Shown here piece by piece: positions 9,949 to 17,835 of a stretch of DNA of 64,000 bases. The position numbers and the translations under genes were made by a program. The DNA lies in the NCBI RefSeq assembly GCF_000619825.1, contig NZ_JHUW01000006.1, positions 62,001 to 126,000 of the forward strand, read 5' to 3'. Under the pieces are notes generated by a model that was not told where the DNA came from, made no database searches, and saw only the letters and a program-made list of their open reading frames with translations. This DNA is from Prevotella sp. MA2016 (GTDB taxonomy: Bacteria; Bacteroidota; Bacteroidia; Bacteroidales; Bacteroidaceae). The first letter of the stretch is position 1; each line of letters opens with the position of its first letter.

Positions 9949-11459
9949 TGACTATCGATCACAAGATTATATGGAATGAGGTCAAGGATTATATGTTTAT
10001 AACCCTTGGCCTTTTCTTGTACACCATCGCCTTCACAGTCTTTCTGATGCCCTATCAGATTGTGGCTGGAGGCGTCACTGGTTTATCAGCTATCATTTAC
10101 TACGCCACAGGCTTCCATCTGGAAAACACCTATATTATTATCAACGGACTCTTGCTGCTGATGGCCTTGAAGATTCTTGGATTCAAATTTCTGATGAAGA
10201 CCATCTTTGCCATCTTCACGCTCTATTTTATGCTGAGGTTTGCCCAAGATATCCTGCCTGAGCAGGACAACGGACTACCTTTCAAACTGATGGGTGAGGG
10301 GCAGGACTTCATGTCGATGATTATAGGTTGTGTTATCACGGGTATTGCCTTGGCAACCGTATTCCTGCACAATGGTTCTACTGGTGGAACAGATATCATC
10401 GCAGCTTCGGTCAACAAGTACCATAATGTTTCGCTTGGTACGGTGCTGCTTTCGGCCGACTTCTGCATCATCGGTTCATGTATGTTCTTCCCACAGTTTG
10501 GCACCTATCTGGAGCGCGCTCATAAGGTGATGTTCGGCTTCTGTGTGATGGCAATGGAGAACTATGTGCTCGACTATGTGATGAACGCCCGCCGACAGTC
10601 GGTTCAGTTCTTCATCTTTTCGCGCAAATGGCAGGAGATGGCCAATGCCATCGGCACCCAGATGCATCATGGTGTGACCATACTGGACGGACACGGCTGG
10701 TACACTGGCAAGGAGATGAAGGTGCTCTGTATTCTGGCTAAGAAGAACGAGAGTGTCAACATGTTCCGACTGATAAAAATGATCGACCCTAACGCCTTCG
10801 TATCACAGTCGAGCGTTATCGGTGTATATGGCGAGGGATTCGACGAAATGAAAGTAAAAATCAAACAAGACACGAAAAAAGTGAAAATAGTATTTGCTAC
10901 CAACAACCTGAATAAGCTTACTGAGGTAAGAAAGATTCTGGGTAATAGATTTCAGGTGATGTCGCTGGCTGAGATAGGTTGCCAAGACGATATACCAGAG
11001 AAGGGACAAACACTGAAGGACAATGCGCTGATCAAGGCACAGTGGATCTACGACAAGTATCATGTAAACTGCTTTGCCGATGATACAGGTCTGGAGGTGG
11101 ATGCCCTTGGTGGAGCCCCAGGCGTGTATAGCGCCAGATATGCAGGCGGTGAGGGTCACGACTCTCAGGCCAACATGAATAAACTGCTCTCTGAGCTCGA
11201 GAATATCGACAACCGCAAGGCCCGTTTCCGCACCGTCATTGCGCTTATTATCGATGGTAAGGTAACCACCTTTGATGGTATCATCAATGGCACCATCACC
11301 CACGAAAAGCGAGGCGGCGAAGGATTTGGCTATGATCCAATCTTTATGCCAGAAGGACATAATCAGACTTTTGCCGAGCTGGGTGTTGACATCAAAAACA
11401 GCATCAGCCACAGAGCCAAAGCAGTTGCAAAACTAGCTGATTATCTATTAAAGAAATGA
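9948..11459 (+). CDS. In-frame fusion: YitT-family membrane protein + RdgB/HAM1 non-canonical purine NTP pyrophosphatase
   Basis: 503 residues with two families in one frame. Residues 1-220 are a YitT (DUF161) membrane domain with five or six helices ([34 protein letters not shown]), followed by the soluble DUF2179 domain to about 307. Residues 312-503 are a complete RdgB/HAM1 enzyme, which hydrolyses ITP, dITP and XTP to monophosphates: [43 protein letters not shown] and SHRAKAV are all intact. The junction is ACG-AAA-AAA-GTG-AAA (10872-10886). GTG 10881 aligns with the normal RdgB initiator, and loss of one A from the A6 run would give a YitT stop and RdgB start overlapping as GTGA. Whether this is a true fusion, an internal GTG start or an indel is unresolved. 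Confidence 0.9.
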   Translation: MTIDHKIIWNEVKDYMFITLGLFLYTIAFTVFLMPYQIVAGGVTGLSAIIYYATGFHLENTYIIINGLLLLMALKILGFKFLMKTIFAIFTLYFMLRFAQDILPEQDNGLPFKLMGEGQDFMSMIIGCVITGIALATVFLHNGSTGGTDIIAASVNKYHNVSLGTVLLSADFCIIGSCMFFPQFGTYLERAHKVMFGFCVMAMENYVLDYVMNARRQSVQFFIFSRKWQEMANAIGTQMHHGVTILDGHGWYTGKEMKVLCILAKKNESVNMFRLIKMIDPNAFVSQSSVIGVYGEGFDEMKVKIKQDTKKVKIVFATNNLNKLTEVRKILGNRFQVMSLAEIGCQDDIPEKGQTLKDNALIKAQWIYDKYHVNCFADDTGLEVDALGGAPGVYSARYAGGEGHDSQANMNKLLSELENIDNRKARFRTVIALIIDGKVTTFDGIINGTITHEKRGGEGFGYDPIFMPEGHNQTFAELGVDIKNSISHRAKAVAKLADYLLKK

Positions 11460-11460
11460 T

Positions 11461-13365
11461 ATGAATAAGATTTTCGCCATTGTATGCTCACTGTGCTATT
11501 GCCTCATAGCAACAGCACAAGTGGGTACATGGCGGAACTTTCTGGCCTATCACGACATACAGCAAATATGCAAAGCCAATAACCAACTGTTTGTACTGGC
11601 TTCAAACGATCTGTATCAGTATAATCTGGACGATCAGAGTATTATCACCTATGATAAGGTGAACGGACTGAACGACACCCATATCACCCATATAGCCTGG
11701 AACCAAAAAGCTAAACGCCTGATTGCCGTCTATAAAAACTCAAATATCGACTTAATAGGCACCAATGGAGATATCATTAATATCTCATCACTCTATACGA
11801 AATCGATGACAGAAGACAAGACTGTCACAGCCATCAGTATAGACGATGTGTATGCCTATCTCACCACCAGTTTTGCTATCATCAAACTGAATATGCTGAA
11901 GGCTGAGATAACAGAGACCTATACTAAAAATAATCCTGATTACCCCACAGACCTACATCCCTATAAGGACGATTATGAGCAATATATCTCGACAGTAGAA
12001 AAACTGAATCCTGGAGGACCGGCTTATAATCGTTTCTACGAGTCGAAATTCATAAATGACAAGCTCTATACCACAGGTGGTTATTTCCTGCCTGCCATGC
12101 CCGACGATGCGCTGCCAGGCACCATTCAGGTGTTTGATGGCAATGAGTGGGAACTCTATCAGGAGCAAATCGATAAGATTACAGGCTTTCGTTATGTAGA
12201 TATCTGCTGTGTGGATGTAGATCCTCATGATCCGGAACACGTATTTGCAGGTGGACGCTGCGGACTTTATGAATTTAAGAACGGCAAACTCGTTACCTAT
12301 TATAATAAGGATAACAGTCCGCTGATGAGCGCCAACGACAGAGGCACGATATTGGGCAACGACTATGTGATAGTATTAGGTATCCTGTTTGATGCCAAAG
12401 GTAGTTTATGGGTTCTCAATAGTCTGGCGCAAGGTGTCAGCTTGTTAGAGCTTACTAGCGATCACCAATGGATCAGTCATCATCATACAGAGTTGGAAAA
12501 AGAAAACGGCATCACAGCAGATGGCTTATTAAAAATGATGTTCGACAGTCGTGGCCTACTATGGTTTGTGAACAACTACTGGAACACGCCAGCACTATTC
12601 TGTTACGACACCAATCAAGATATTATCCTGAAGTACGACAAGATAGTAAACCAGGATGGTACCAAATACGATATATACCATATTAATAATATAGCAGAAG
12701 ACAAAGAAGGTAATATATGGGCTGTTACCGATGTAGGACCATTCATGATTCAGCAGTCAGAGATAGGTCAATCCAATGTTACTTTCTACCAAATAAAGGT
12801 GCCTCGCAACGATGGTACCAACTATGCCGACTACCTGCTCAGTGGTGTAGATATCAGCAGCATAGCCATCGATGGTGGCAACCGAAAATGGTTTGGTAGC
12901 AATGGTGCTGGCGTATTTCTGATATCAGCTGACAACATGCAGCAAGAAGAAAATTTCACCACCGATAATTCCAATCTGCTGTATAATAATATTTCATCGA
13001 TAGCTATCAATCAGAAATCAGGCGAAGTATTCTTTTTGTCGGATAAGGGATTATGCTCTTATATGAGTAATGCCGTCGCTCCAAATGAAGAGATGACAAA
13101 GGGTAGTGTGAACGTATATCCTAACCCCGTTACACCCGACTTTACTGGTATGGTAACCATCACTGGATTAAGCTATGATGCTGATGTAAAAATCACGACA
13201 GCATCAGGTGCTGTAGTAGCCGAAGGACGTAGCAATGGTGGTATGTTCAATTGGGACTGTCGCAACCAGCAAGGTAAGCGTGTGGCGAGTGGTGTCTATA
13301 TGATAATAACAGCTACCTCCGATGGTAACAAAGGTACCGTTGGAAAGATAGCTGTTATTAACTAA
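11461..13365 (+). CDS. porZ: PorZ-like type IX secretion system protein
   Basis: 634 residues with a signal peptide (about 1-19, cleavage after CLIATA). The body is a beta-propeller-type repeat protein as in the two-component regulator propellers (DAKGSLWVLNS, DSRGLLWFVNN, DKEGNIWAVTD, DGGNRKWFGSN). The start VGTWRNFLAYHDIQQI matches PorZ of Porphyromonas and Prevotella as I remember it. Residues from about 548 (VNVYPNPVTPDF) form the C-terminal sorting domain, ending with a GVYMI segment. In P. gingivalis PorZ works with PorU in attaching anionic LPS to secreted cargo at the cell surface. It is the last gene of the leuS operon, with one base between it and the upstream stop. Identity is by family resemblance, not by alignment. 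Confidence 0.82.
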   Translation: MNKIFAIVCSLCYCLIATAQVGTWRNFLAYHDIQQICKANNQLFVLASNDLYQYNLDDQSIITYDKVNGLNDTHITHIAWNQKAKRLIAVYKNSNIDLIGTNGDIINISSLYTKSMTEDKTVTAISIDDVYAYLTTSFAIIKLNMLKAEITETYTKNNPDYPTDLHPYKDDYEQYISTVEKLNPGGPAYNRFYESKFINDKLYTTGGYFLPAMPDDALPGTIQVFDGNEWELYQEQIDKITGFRYVDICCVDVDPHDPEHVFAGGRCGLYEFKNGKLVTYYNKDNSPLMSANDRGTILGNDYVIVLGILFDAKGSLWVLNSLAQGVSLLELTSDHQWISHHHTELEKENGITADGLLKMMFDSRGLLWFVNNYWNTPALFCYDTNQDIILKYDKIVNQDGTKYDIYHINNIAEDKEGNIWAVTDVGPFMIQQSEIGQSNVTFYQIKVPRNDGTNYADYLLSGVDISSIAIDGGNRKWFGSNGAGVFLISADNMQQEENFTTDNSNLLYNNISSIAINQKSGEVFFLSDKGLCSYMSNAVAPNEEMTKGSVNVYPNPVTPDFTGMVTITGLSYDADVKITTASGAVVAEGRSNGGMFNWDCRNQQGKRVASGVYMIITATSDGNKGTVGKIAVIN

Positions 13366-13375
13366 CTATGAACTC

Positions 13376-14323
13376 TTAACTAAGCTCAAGCATTCTATTG
13401 ATAGGCTTCACAGCTTGCTCAGCTATTTCTGCATCAACCTCAATCTGCGGACTCATCGTCTTCAAACAGTTATAAACCTTCTCAAGTGTATTCAACTTCA
13501 TGTAATTACACTCGTTACAACTGCATTCCAGACCGCTCTCGCTGATTTCTGGTGGCACGGGGATAAACTCCTTATCAGGACAAGTACGCTGCATCTCGTG
13601 CAGGATACCAGCCTCTGTGGCCACTATAAACTGCTTTTTATCGCTCTGCTGGGCATAATTCAGCATGGTGGCTGTACTACCTTTCACCTCGGCTGCAGCT
13701 AGTACAGGCGCCTTGCATTCCAAATGAGCCATCACCACAGCATCAGGATACTGCTGCTTCAGTTCCAGAATCTTTGATACAGAGAAACGCTCGTGTACAT
13801 GACAACCACCATTCCAAAGCAGCATCTTTCTGCCTGTCACCTCATTGATATAGTTGCCCAAGTTATAATCAGGACCAAATATCAGTTTAGCATCCTTTGG
13901 TAACTGATCTACCACCTTCTTGGCGTTACCACTGGTCACCACCACATCAGTAAGCGCCTTCACGGCTGCTGTGGTGTTCACATAACTGATCACCTGATAG
14001 CCAGGATGCTCTTCCTTAAACTTCTTCAAGTCCTCGGCCTTACAACTATCAGCCAACGAACAGCCAGCAGCCAGATCAGGACAAAGCACAATCTTATCAG
14101 GCGATAGCAGTTTACATGTCTCGGCCATAAAATGCACACCACACATGACCATCACCTTCGCATCAGTCTCAGCAGCCTTACGCGCCAAAGCCAACGAATC
14201 ACCTACAAAATCGGCGATATCCTGAATATCACCAATCGTATAATAGTGAGCCAGGATGATGGCATCCTTCTCATCACACATCCTACGAATTTCTTTCTTT
14301 AGTTCCTCTGTTGTCAACATCAT
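13376..14323 (-). CDS. nadA: Quinolinate synthase A
   Basis: 315 residues. NadA condenses iminoaspartate with dihydroxyacetone phosphate to quinolinate, the second step of de novo NAD synthesis, using a [4Fe-4S] cluster. The family motifs are visible: ILAHYYT, DFVGDSLALARKA, CGVHFMAETCKLLSPDK, and three cysteine-bearing segments that should ligate the cluster (LAAGCSLADSC near residue 88, LWNGGCHVHERF near 170, and the C-terminal LECSCNECNYMKLNTLEKV). The partner genes nadB and nadC are not in this window; nadD lies 17 kb away on the same strand. The first codons are ATG-ATG, so 14323 or 14320 could be the start. The likely promoter (14530-14537) lies inside the DnaA-box region, implying a leader of about 200 nt. 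Confidence 0.96.
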   Translation of the reverse strand: MMLTTEELKKEIRRMCDEKDAIILAHYYTIGDIQDIADFVGDSLALARKAAETDAKVMVMCGVHFMAETCKLLSPDKIVLCPDLAAGCSLADSCKAEDLKKFKEEHPGYQVISYVNTTAAVKALTDVVVTSGNAKKVVDQLPKDAKLIFGPDYNLGNYINEVTGRKMLLWNGGCHVHERFSVSKILELKQQYPDAVVMAHLECKAPVLAAAEVKGSTATMLNYAQQSDKKQFIVATEAGILHEMQRTCPDKEFIPVPPEISESGLECSCNECNYMKLNTLEKVYNCLKTMSPQIEVDAEIAEQAVKPINRMLELS

Positions 14324-14529
14324 ATAATATTTATTTTTTCTTTTTATTTATTTCTTAAAAAATATAATAAGTAGTATGATATGCCGTGAATATCTTGATA
14401 ACTTTTTTATGATTTTCTTGCCAGATTACTTATCCAACTGTTATTTCGACTTTTAAACATACTGTGTTAATTGTTTCTCTCTGATAATGAACCACTAAGC
14501 ATACTTATCCACAATTTCCAATTTCGGTG

Positions 14530-14537
14530 CAAAATTA
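14530..14537 (-). promoter_or_regulatory. -7 promoter element TAATTTTG, probably for nadA
   Basis: TAATTTTGCA on the minus strand inside the putative origin, about 206 bases before the nadA start; the only TAnnTTTG match on that strand in the gap. Confidence 0.5.
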
Positions 14538-14645
14538 ATAAGTTTATATTATTTTTCGGCAAAAAACTGTGGAAAAGTTGCTAAAATAGTGCTAATAAAC
14601 GTGTGGATATCCTCAAATCGGAGGGTGGAGTGTATAATTCACAAG

Positions 14646-14690
14646 TTATTAACAGGGTTATCCACATAGTTATCAACAGGTTTTTCCACA
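14646..14690 (+). repeat. Four DnaA-type boxes in direct repeat at 12-bp steps
   Basis: TTATTAACA 14646, TTATCCACA 14658, TTATCAACA 14670 and TTTTCCACA 14682. The regular spacing puts all boxes on similar helix faces and is unlike chance occurrence. Confidence 0.8.
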
Positions 14691-14694
14691 ATTA

Positions 14695-14726
14695 TTTGGT
14701 GGTTTGTTTTCTAAATATTACCTTTG
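14695..14726 (+). promoter_or_regulatory. Promoter of the TrmH-family gene (-33 TTTG, 20 bp, -7 TACCTTTG)
   Basis: TTTG at 14695-14698 and TACCTTTG at 14719-14726. The latter lies 8 bases before the ATG at 14735 and so excludes the longer N-terminus from 14603. Confidence 0.75.
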
Positions 14727-14734
14727 CAGACAGA

Positions 14735-15265
14735 ATGAAGAAGTTACGTACGATAGAAATGGAGCGTCTCTCGGTTGAGGAGTTCAAGGAGGCGCAGAAG
14801 ATGCCACTCGTAGTGGTGCTGGATGATGTGCGCTCGATGCACAATGTGGGTAGTGTGTTCCGTACTGGCGATGCTTTCCGCATCGAGGCAGTTTATCTGT
14901 GTGGTATCACCAGTACACCTCCGATGGCCGAGATTCATAAGACGGCTCTTGGAGCTGAGGATAGTGTCAGTTGGAAGTACTTCGATACTGCTCTCGAAGC
15001 TGTAGAATCACTCAAGGCCGATGGCTATGAAGTCTATTCCGTTGAACAGGCTCATGGATCAACGATGCTTCAGCAGTTCACACCTATTAATAATAAGAGG
15101 TATGCTGTGGTGCTGGGCAACGAGGTGAAAGGTGTGCATCAGGAGGTGATCGATGCGTCGGATGGTTGTTTGGAGATTCCACAGTTTGGCACCAAGCACT
15201 CCATGAATGTATCGGTAACAGGTGGTATCATCATCTGGCATTTTGCTAAAAACATCATTCTTTGA
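14735..15265 (+). CDS. TrmH/SpoU-family RNA 2'-O-methyltransferase
   Basis: 176 residues from the ATG at 14735. SpoU-class SPOUT enzymes transfer a methyl group from S-adenosylmethionine to ribose 2'-OH of tRNA or rRNA. The three family motifs are present: LDDVRSMHNVGSVFRTGDAF (motif 1), RYAVVLGNEVKGVHQEVID (motif 2) and LEIPQFGTKHSMNVSVTGGI (motif 3, the SAM-binding knot). There is no extra N-terminal substrate-binding domain, so the RNA target cannot be named. The reading frame remains open upstream to 14603, but that part runs through DnaA boxes and the promoter and shows no family similarity. The gene borders the putative origin and is not linked to the sigma factor gene that follows, which has its own promoter-like sequence. 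Confidence 0.93.
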   Translation: MKKLRTIEMERLSVEEFKEAQKMPLVVVLDDVRSMHNVGSVFRTGDAFRIEAVYLCGITSTPPMAEIHKTALGAEDSVSWKYFDTALEAVESLKADGYEVYSVEQAHGSTMLQQFTPINNKRYAVVLGNEVKGVHQEVIDASDGCLEIPQFGTKHSMNVSVTGGIIIWHFAKNIIL

Positions 15266-15283
15266 AAAAAAGTTGTTGCTTGG

Positions 15284-15313
15284 GTGTCACATTTATGTTT
15301 TCTCTGCGTATTA
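15284..15313 (+). promoter_or_regulatory. Possible ECF-type promoter (GTGTCACA ... GCGTATTA)
   Basis: GTGTCACA (15284-15291) and GCGTATTA (15306-15313) lie 14 bp apart, 25 bases before the sigma factor ATG, and no TAnnTTTG is present. Similar pairs precede other Bacteroidetes ECF sigma genes as I recall, so autoregulation is plausible but inferred. Confidence 0.4.
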
Positions 15314-15338
15314 AGGATAAAAGCAACAAACGATAAGA

Positions 15339-16016
15339 ATGACAACAGAGGAGTTTCAACAACAGGCAGAATCACTTAGGCTGCAACTTATCGGTATCGC
15401 TCAGAAATATCTGGGTGCTACTGATGAGGCTGAGGACATCGTACAGGATGCGATGATCAAACTCTGGCTGATGCGCCACCAGTTGATGGTGCCCGTATCA
15501 GGTTTCGCTTGCATGGTGACTCGTAACCTCTGTATCGACTATTTACGTAAAAAGCAACCTACTGTAGATATTTTAAAATTTCCTGACATAGAGGAGTGGA
15601 GTGATGAGGGTGAGCAGATAGAAAAGATGCTGCAGGTGATCGACACGCTGCCCTCTGCCCAGCAAGCTATTCTCCGCATGCATCATCTGCAAGGTATGAA
15701 AACCCGCGAGATTGCCTTGGTGCTGGGTTCGAGTGAGGTGTCTGTTCGCAAAACGCTGAGCCGGGCCAGGAGTGTAATTCGTAAAAGATTATTGGCCATC
15801 TTTGCTGCCGCATCACTCGTGATAGGTGTGTCGATGATGGCTGTCCATTTCGCAAAACTCGATACCAGCGACGAGTATGTGGTTTATGTGTATGGTAAGA
15901 AGTACACCGACCAGCAAACGGTGATGACAGAAATGAAACGAACGATGGGTGAAATGACTGAGGATAATGCTCAGGGCGAGATAGAACAACAGTTGGACGA
16001 TTTATTTAGCAATTAA
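15339..16016 (+). CDS. ECF-type sigma-70 factor with a C-terminal membrane segment and extracytoplasmic tail
   Basis: 225 residues. Residues 1-70 are region 2 (LGATDEAEDIVQDAMIKLW, MVTRNLCIDYLRKK) and about 95-148 region 4 (LPSAQQAILRMHHLQGMKTREIALVLG, VSVRKTLSRARSVIRK). This is a complete ECF sigma factor that should direct RNA polymerase to its own promoters. Unusually, region 4 runs straight into a hydrophobic helix (LLAIFAAASLVIGVSMMAVH, 151-170) and a soluble tail of 55 residues (SDEYVVYVYGKKYTDQQTV and an acidic end). This would tether the sigma factor to the membrane. Both other frames have stops right at the junction (15776-15785), which suggests two genes became joined. The two following genes are in the same orientation with gaps of 5 and 12 bases, so likely co-transcribed. 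Confidence 0.85.
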   Translation: MTTEEFQQQAESLRLQLIGIAQKYLGATDEAEDIVQDAMIKLWLMRHQLMVPVSGFACMVTRNLCIDYLRKKQPTVDILKFPDIEEWSDEGEQIEKMLQVIDTLPSAQQAILRMHHLQGMKTREIALVLGSSEVSVRKTLSRARSVIRKRLLAIFAAASLVIGVSMMAVHFAKLDTSDEYVVYVYGKKYTDQQTVMTEMKRTMGEMTEDNAQGEIEQQLDDLFSN

Positions 16017-16021
16017 GAGAT

Positions 16022-16468
16022 ATGAAACGAGTATTGATGATTATCACAGCATGTTTTTCGATGCTGATCACCGTCGGGGCGCAGAGTGGTCTGCACATTG
16101 CACCACTCTTCGAGGGGAAAATCATCCCCCAGCAGCGAATGGTAGAAACGAGGGTAAAAGGAAAGATGCTTTCCAAATATCAGCTCACTCTCTTCCGTAG
16201 TGTGCGCTTCAATGCCAACACCAAACAGGAGATAGCCCATATTCACGATCTGATAGAGCTGGATAAGAAACAGAATCAAGGGCGTCCATATTCTGAGAAC
16301 TACTCCAGTAAAAAGAGTCGCTCTAAGGAAACCCTGATGCTGCAACTCTCCAAGGCAGATAGTCATAACCGTTTTTTGTGCTATAAGCGCGATAACGATG
16401 AGATTACCGTTATCTATATGGAAGGTACGCTCAACTCGCTTGATACATTACGAGAACTCATAAAATAA
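16022..16468 (+). CDS. Small exported protein of unknown function in the sigma factor operon
   Basis: 148 residues. A signal peptide is clear (about 1-20: KRVLMIITACFSMLITVGAQS). The mature part begins GLHIAPLFEGKIIPQQRMVET and has a basic stretch (SSKKSRSKE) before a segment that could be beta-stranded (FLCYKRDNDEITVIYMEG). I do not recognise it with certainty; it resembles small Bacteroidales proteins found after ECF sigma genes (DUF4252/DUF6108-like), and would act in the periplasm. Five bases separate it from the sigma factor and 12 from the beta-barrel gene that follows, so one operon is likely. It could be a periplasmic sensor part or a target of the sigma factor. Confidence 0.7.
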   Translation: MKRVLMIITACFSMLITVGAQSGLHIAPLFEGKIIPQQRMVETRVKGKMLSKYQLTLFRSVRFNANTKQEIAHIHDLIELDKKQNQGRPYSENYSSKKSRSKETLMLQLSKADSHNRFLCYKRDNDEITVIYMEGTLNSLDTLRELIK

Positions 16469-16480
16469 ACGTATAACGAT

Positions 16481-17365
16481 ATGAAAAAGCTATTTTTATT
16501 ATTACTCATGGCTGTTTCGGCCACAGTAAATGCAACAACAGTTGCCGACAACGACACCCTGACCATCCTGAAACCTCAGAAGGTGCGCATTATTACTGGC
16601 GACTCTATCCAGAAAGTAAAGGTGTATGGACGTGAGAACGACGATAAGTACACCTACGAGAGCAAGATCCTGCTGGTGGATTCAAACTATGTGAGTGAAA
16701 CCAGTATCAATAAGGACACCTGGAACTTTTATTTTGTCAAGAAGCGCACTCGTGGCACAGGCTATCCATTGGAGTCGCGCAACGTATCCTCTCGTTTTGC
16801 TTTAGGTCTCTGCTATGGTGCTGGAGCCGACTATAAAGGTCCGCAGTCTGTAGGCAGCTCATGGGAGATTATGTGGACCATCTCTGAGGTGGAGAAGTTT
16901 GGCTATGGCCAGCATCATGGCTACTCGATAGGTTTTGGAGTGGATTGGCGCAATTTCCGTATGGATGGTCGCAGCAAGTTTGTCAAGCAGGGTGATGGTA
17001 CTATTGTCGAAGAAAATCTGCCTGTCGGCTATAATTCTGATTTCTCGCGCATCAAAGTGTTCAGTCTCATCATCCCTGTGATGTGGAAGTATCGCACCAA
17101 GCAGCTCTCTTTCGGTCTGGGTCCTGTTATCAACATCAACACCTATGCCAGCATCAAGAACCGCTATTGGGATGCCGACGGACAGAAGCATAAGGAGATT
17201 TTTAAGAAGATACACCAGCGCCCCATCACAGTAGATATCATGGCGGAGATAAGTATGCGTAACTGGTTCAGTATCTATGGCAAGTTCTCACCCATGACTA
17301 TCCTCAACTCTACCTATGCCAAGGATGTCAATTTCCAGCCTGTATCATTCGGCGTGTACTTCTAA
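16481..17365 (+). CDS. Outer-membrane beta-barrel protein (PorT-like fold), third gene of the sigma operon
   Basis: 294 residues. A signal peptide (about 1-19, KLFLLLLMAVSATVNAT) precedes a periplasmic N-terminal part of about 75 residues (DTLTILKPQKVRIITGDS, then KVYGRENDDKYTYESKILLV) and a run of alternating hydrophobic residues typical of a small barrel (RFALGLCYGAGADY, YSIGFGVDWRNFRMDG, LSFGLGPVININTYAS). It ends VSFGVYF with a terminal aromatic residue, the usual outer-membrane barrel signal. Function is not known. Placed after a sigma factor and a small exported protein, it may be the regulated output or the sensor of the system. A strong terminator follows at 17373-17411. Confidence 0.78.
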   Translation: MKKLFLLLLMAVSATVNATTVADNDTLTILKPQKVRIITGDSIQKVKVYGRENDDKYTYESKILLVDSNYVSETSINKDTWNFYFVKKRTRGTGYPLESRNVSSRFALGLCYGAGADYKGPQSVGSSWEIMWTISEVEKFGYGQHHGYSIGFGVDWRNFRMDGRSKFVKQGDGTIVEENLPVGYNSDFSRIKVFSLIIPVMWKYRTKQLSFGLGPVININTYASIKNRYWDADGQKHKEIFKKIHQRPITVDIMAEISMRNWFSIYGKFSPMTILNSTYAKDVNFQPVSFGVYF

Positions 17366-17372
17366 ATCAAAT

Positions 17373-17411
17373 AAATCCCACAGATGTTTTGTAGTCTGTG
17401 GGATTTTTTAT
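17373..17411 (+). terminator. Rho-independent terminator of the sigma factor operon
   Basis: Twelve-base stem (AAATCCCACAGA 17373-17384, TCTGTGGGATTT 17395-17406) plus T tract. The stem is nearly identical to that at 18424-18458. Confidence 0.9.
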
Positions 17412-17476
17412 ATTAGAACTCATCAATAAAATGTATTTTTAGTGAATATATATATTGCTATATCGGAAATAATCTC

Positions 17477-17484
17477 TACCTTTG
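17477..17484 (+). promoter_or_regulatory. -7 promoter element TACCTTTG
   Basis: Lies 27 bases before the ATG at 17512 and excludes a TTG start inside it at 17482. Confidence 0.7.
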
Positions 17485-17511
17485 CAGGCGTTTTTAGGAA
17501 TCAAAGAATTA

Positions 17512-17826
17512 ATGAGGAAAATTATATATATTGTACTGATAGGTATTTTTTTAATTAACTGTGGGGGACGTGAGTATGCAGAGATGCAGAAACGCTTGCA
17601 CCAACTAAACGAGTATAACAAGGGCGACTGGTGTTTCTTTGATGGCAAGATTGGAGTATCTGCCAGATTCAACAATGTCGTTCTGGCTGCAGGCTATTCA
17701 TACTCGACGCTTGATGTGTATGGTATGCGCAGAAAACTGAAGTATGATAATCAGAAGTTTTCTGCTTTCTACCCTCAACATCATGATACTCATGGGGCAT
17801 TTCTTTCGATATCATTATTTATATAA
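17512..17826 (+). CDS. Small lipoprotein of unknown function, perhaps a remnant of a barrel protein
   Basis: 104 residues from the ATG at 17512. The N-terminus is a lipoprotein signal peptide (RKIIYIVLIGIFLINCGG, lipobox INC). The mature part has a short helical segment (EYAEMQKRLHQLNEYNKGD) and then strand-like sequence ending HGAFLSISLFI, which looks like the last strands of an outer-membrane barrel without the rest of it. I do not recognise the family. It lies 9 bases before another small barrel gene and the two sit between near-identical terminators, so they form a separate two-gene unit. It may be a deleted form of a longer protein, because ISLFI would be an odd end for a lipoprotein. 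Confidence 0.6.
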   Translation: MRKIIYIVLIGIFLINCGGREYAEMQKRLHQLNEYNKGDWCFFDGKIGVSARFNNVVLAAGYSYSTLDVYGMRRKLKYDNQKFSAFYPQHHDTHGAFLSISLFI

Positions 17827-17835
17827 ACTAATAAA

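Larger units (their letters stand above)
14324..14734. other. Candidate chromosomal replication origin (oriC): DnaA-box cluster with AT-rich stretch
   Basis: The 411-base gap between nadA and the TrmH gene contains no gene. It holds the perfect DnaA box TTATCCACA at 14505-14513 and again at 14658-14666, both on the plus strand. One-mismatch boxes are TTATCAACA (14670-14678), TTTTCCACA (14682-14690), TGTGGAAAA (14568-14576, minus) and TGTGGATAT (14602-14610, minus). Weaker boxes are TTATTAACA (14646-14654) and TTATCCAAC (14430-14438). The boxes at 14646, 14658, 14670 and 14682 start exactly 12 bp apart in the same orientation. An extremely AT-rich tract at about 14325-14380 could be the unwinding element. 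The dnaA gene is not in the window. The longest frame of the TrmH gene reads through this cluster and was shortened. Confidence 0.72.

Noticed and set aside
14603..14734. N-terminal extension of the TrmH gene (44 codons)
   Set aside because: It runs through DnaA boxes and the -7 promoter and has no family similarity; the start is at 14735.
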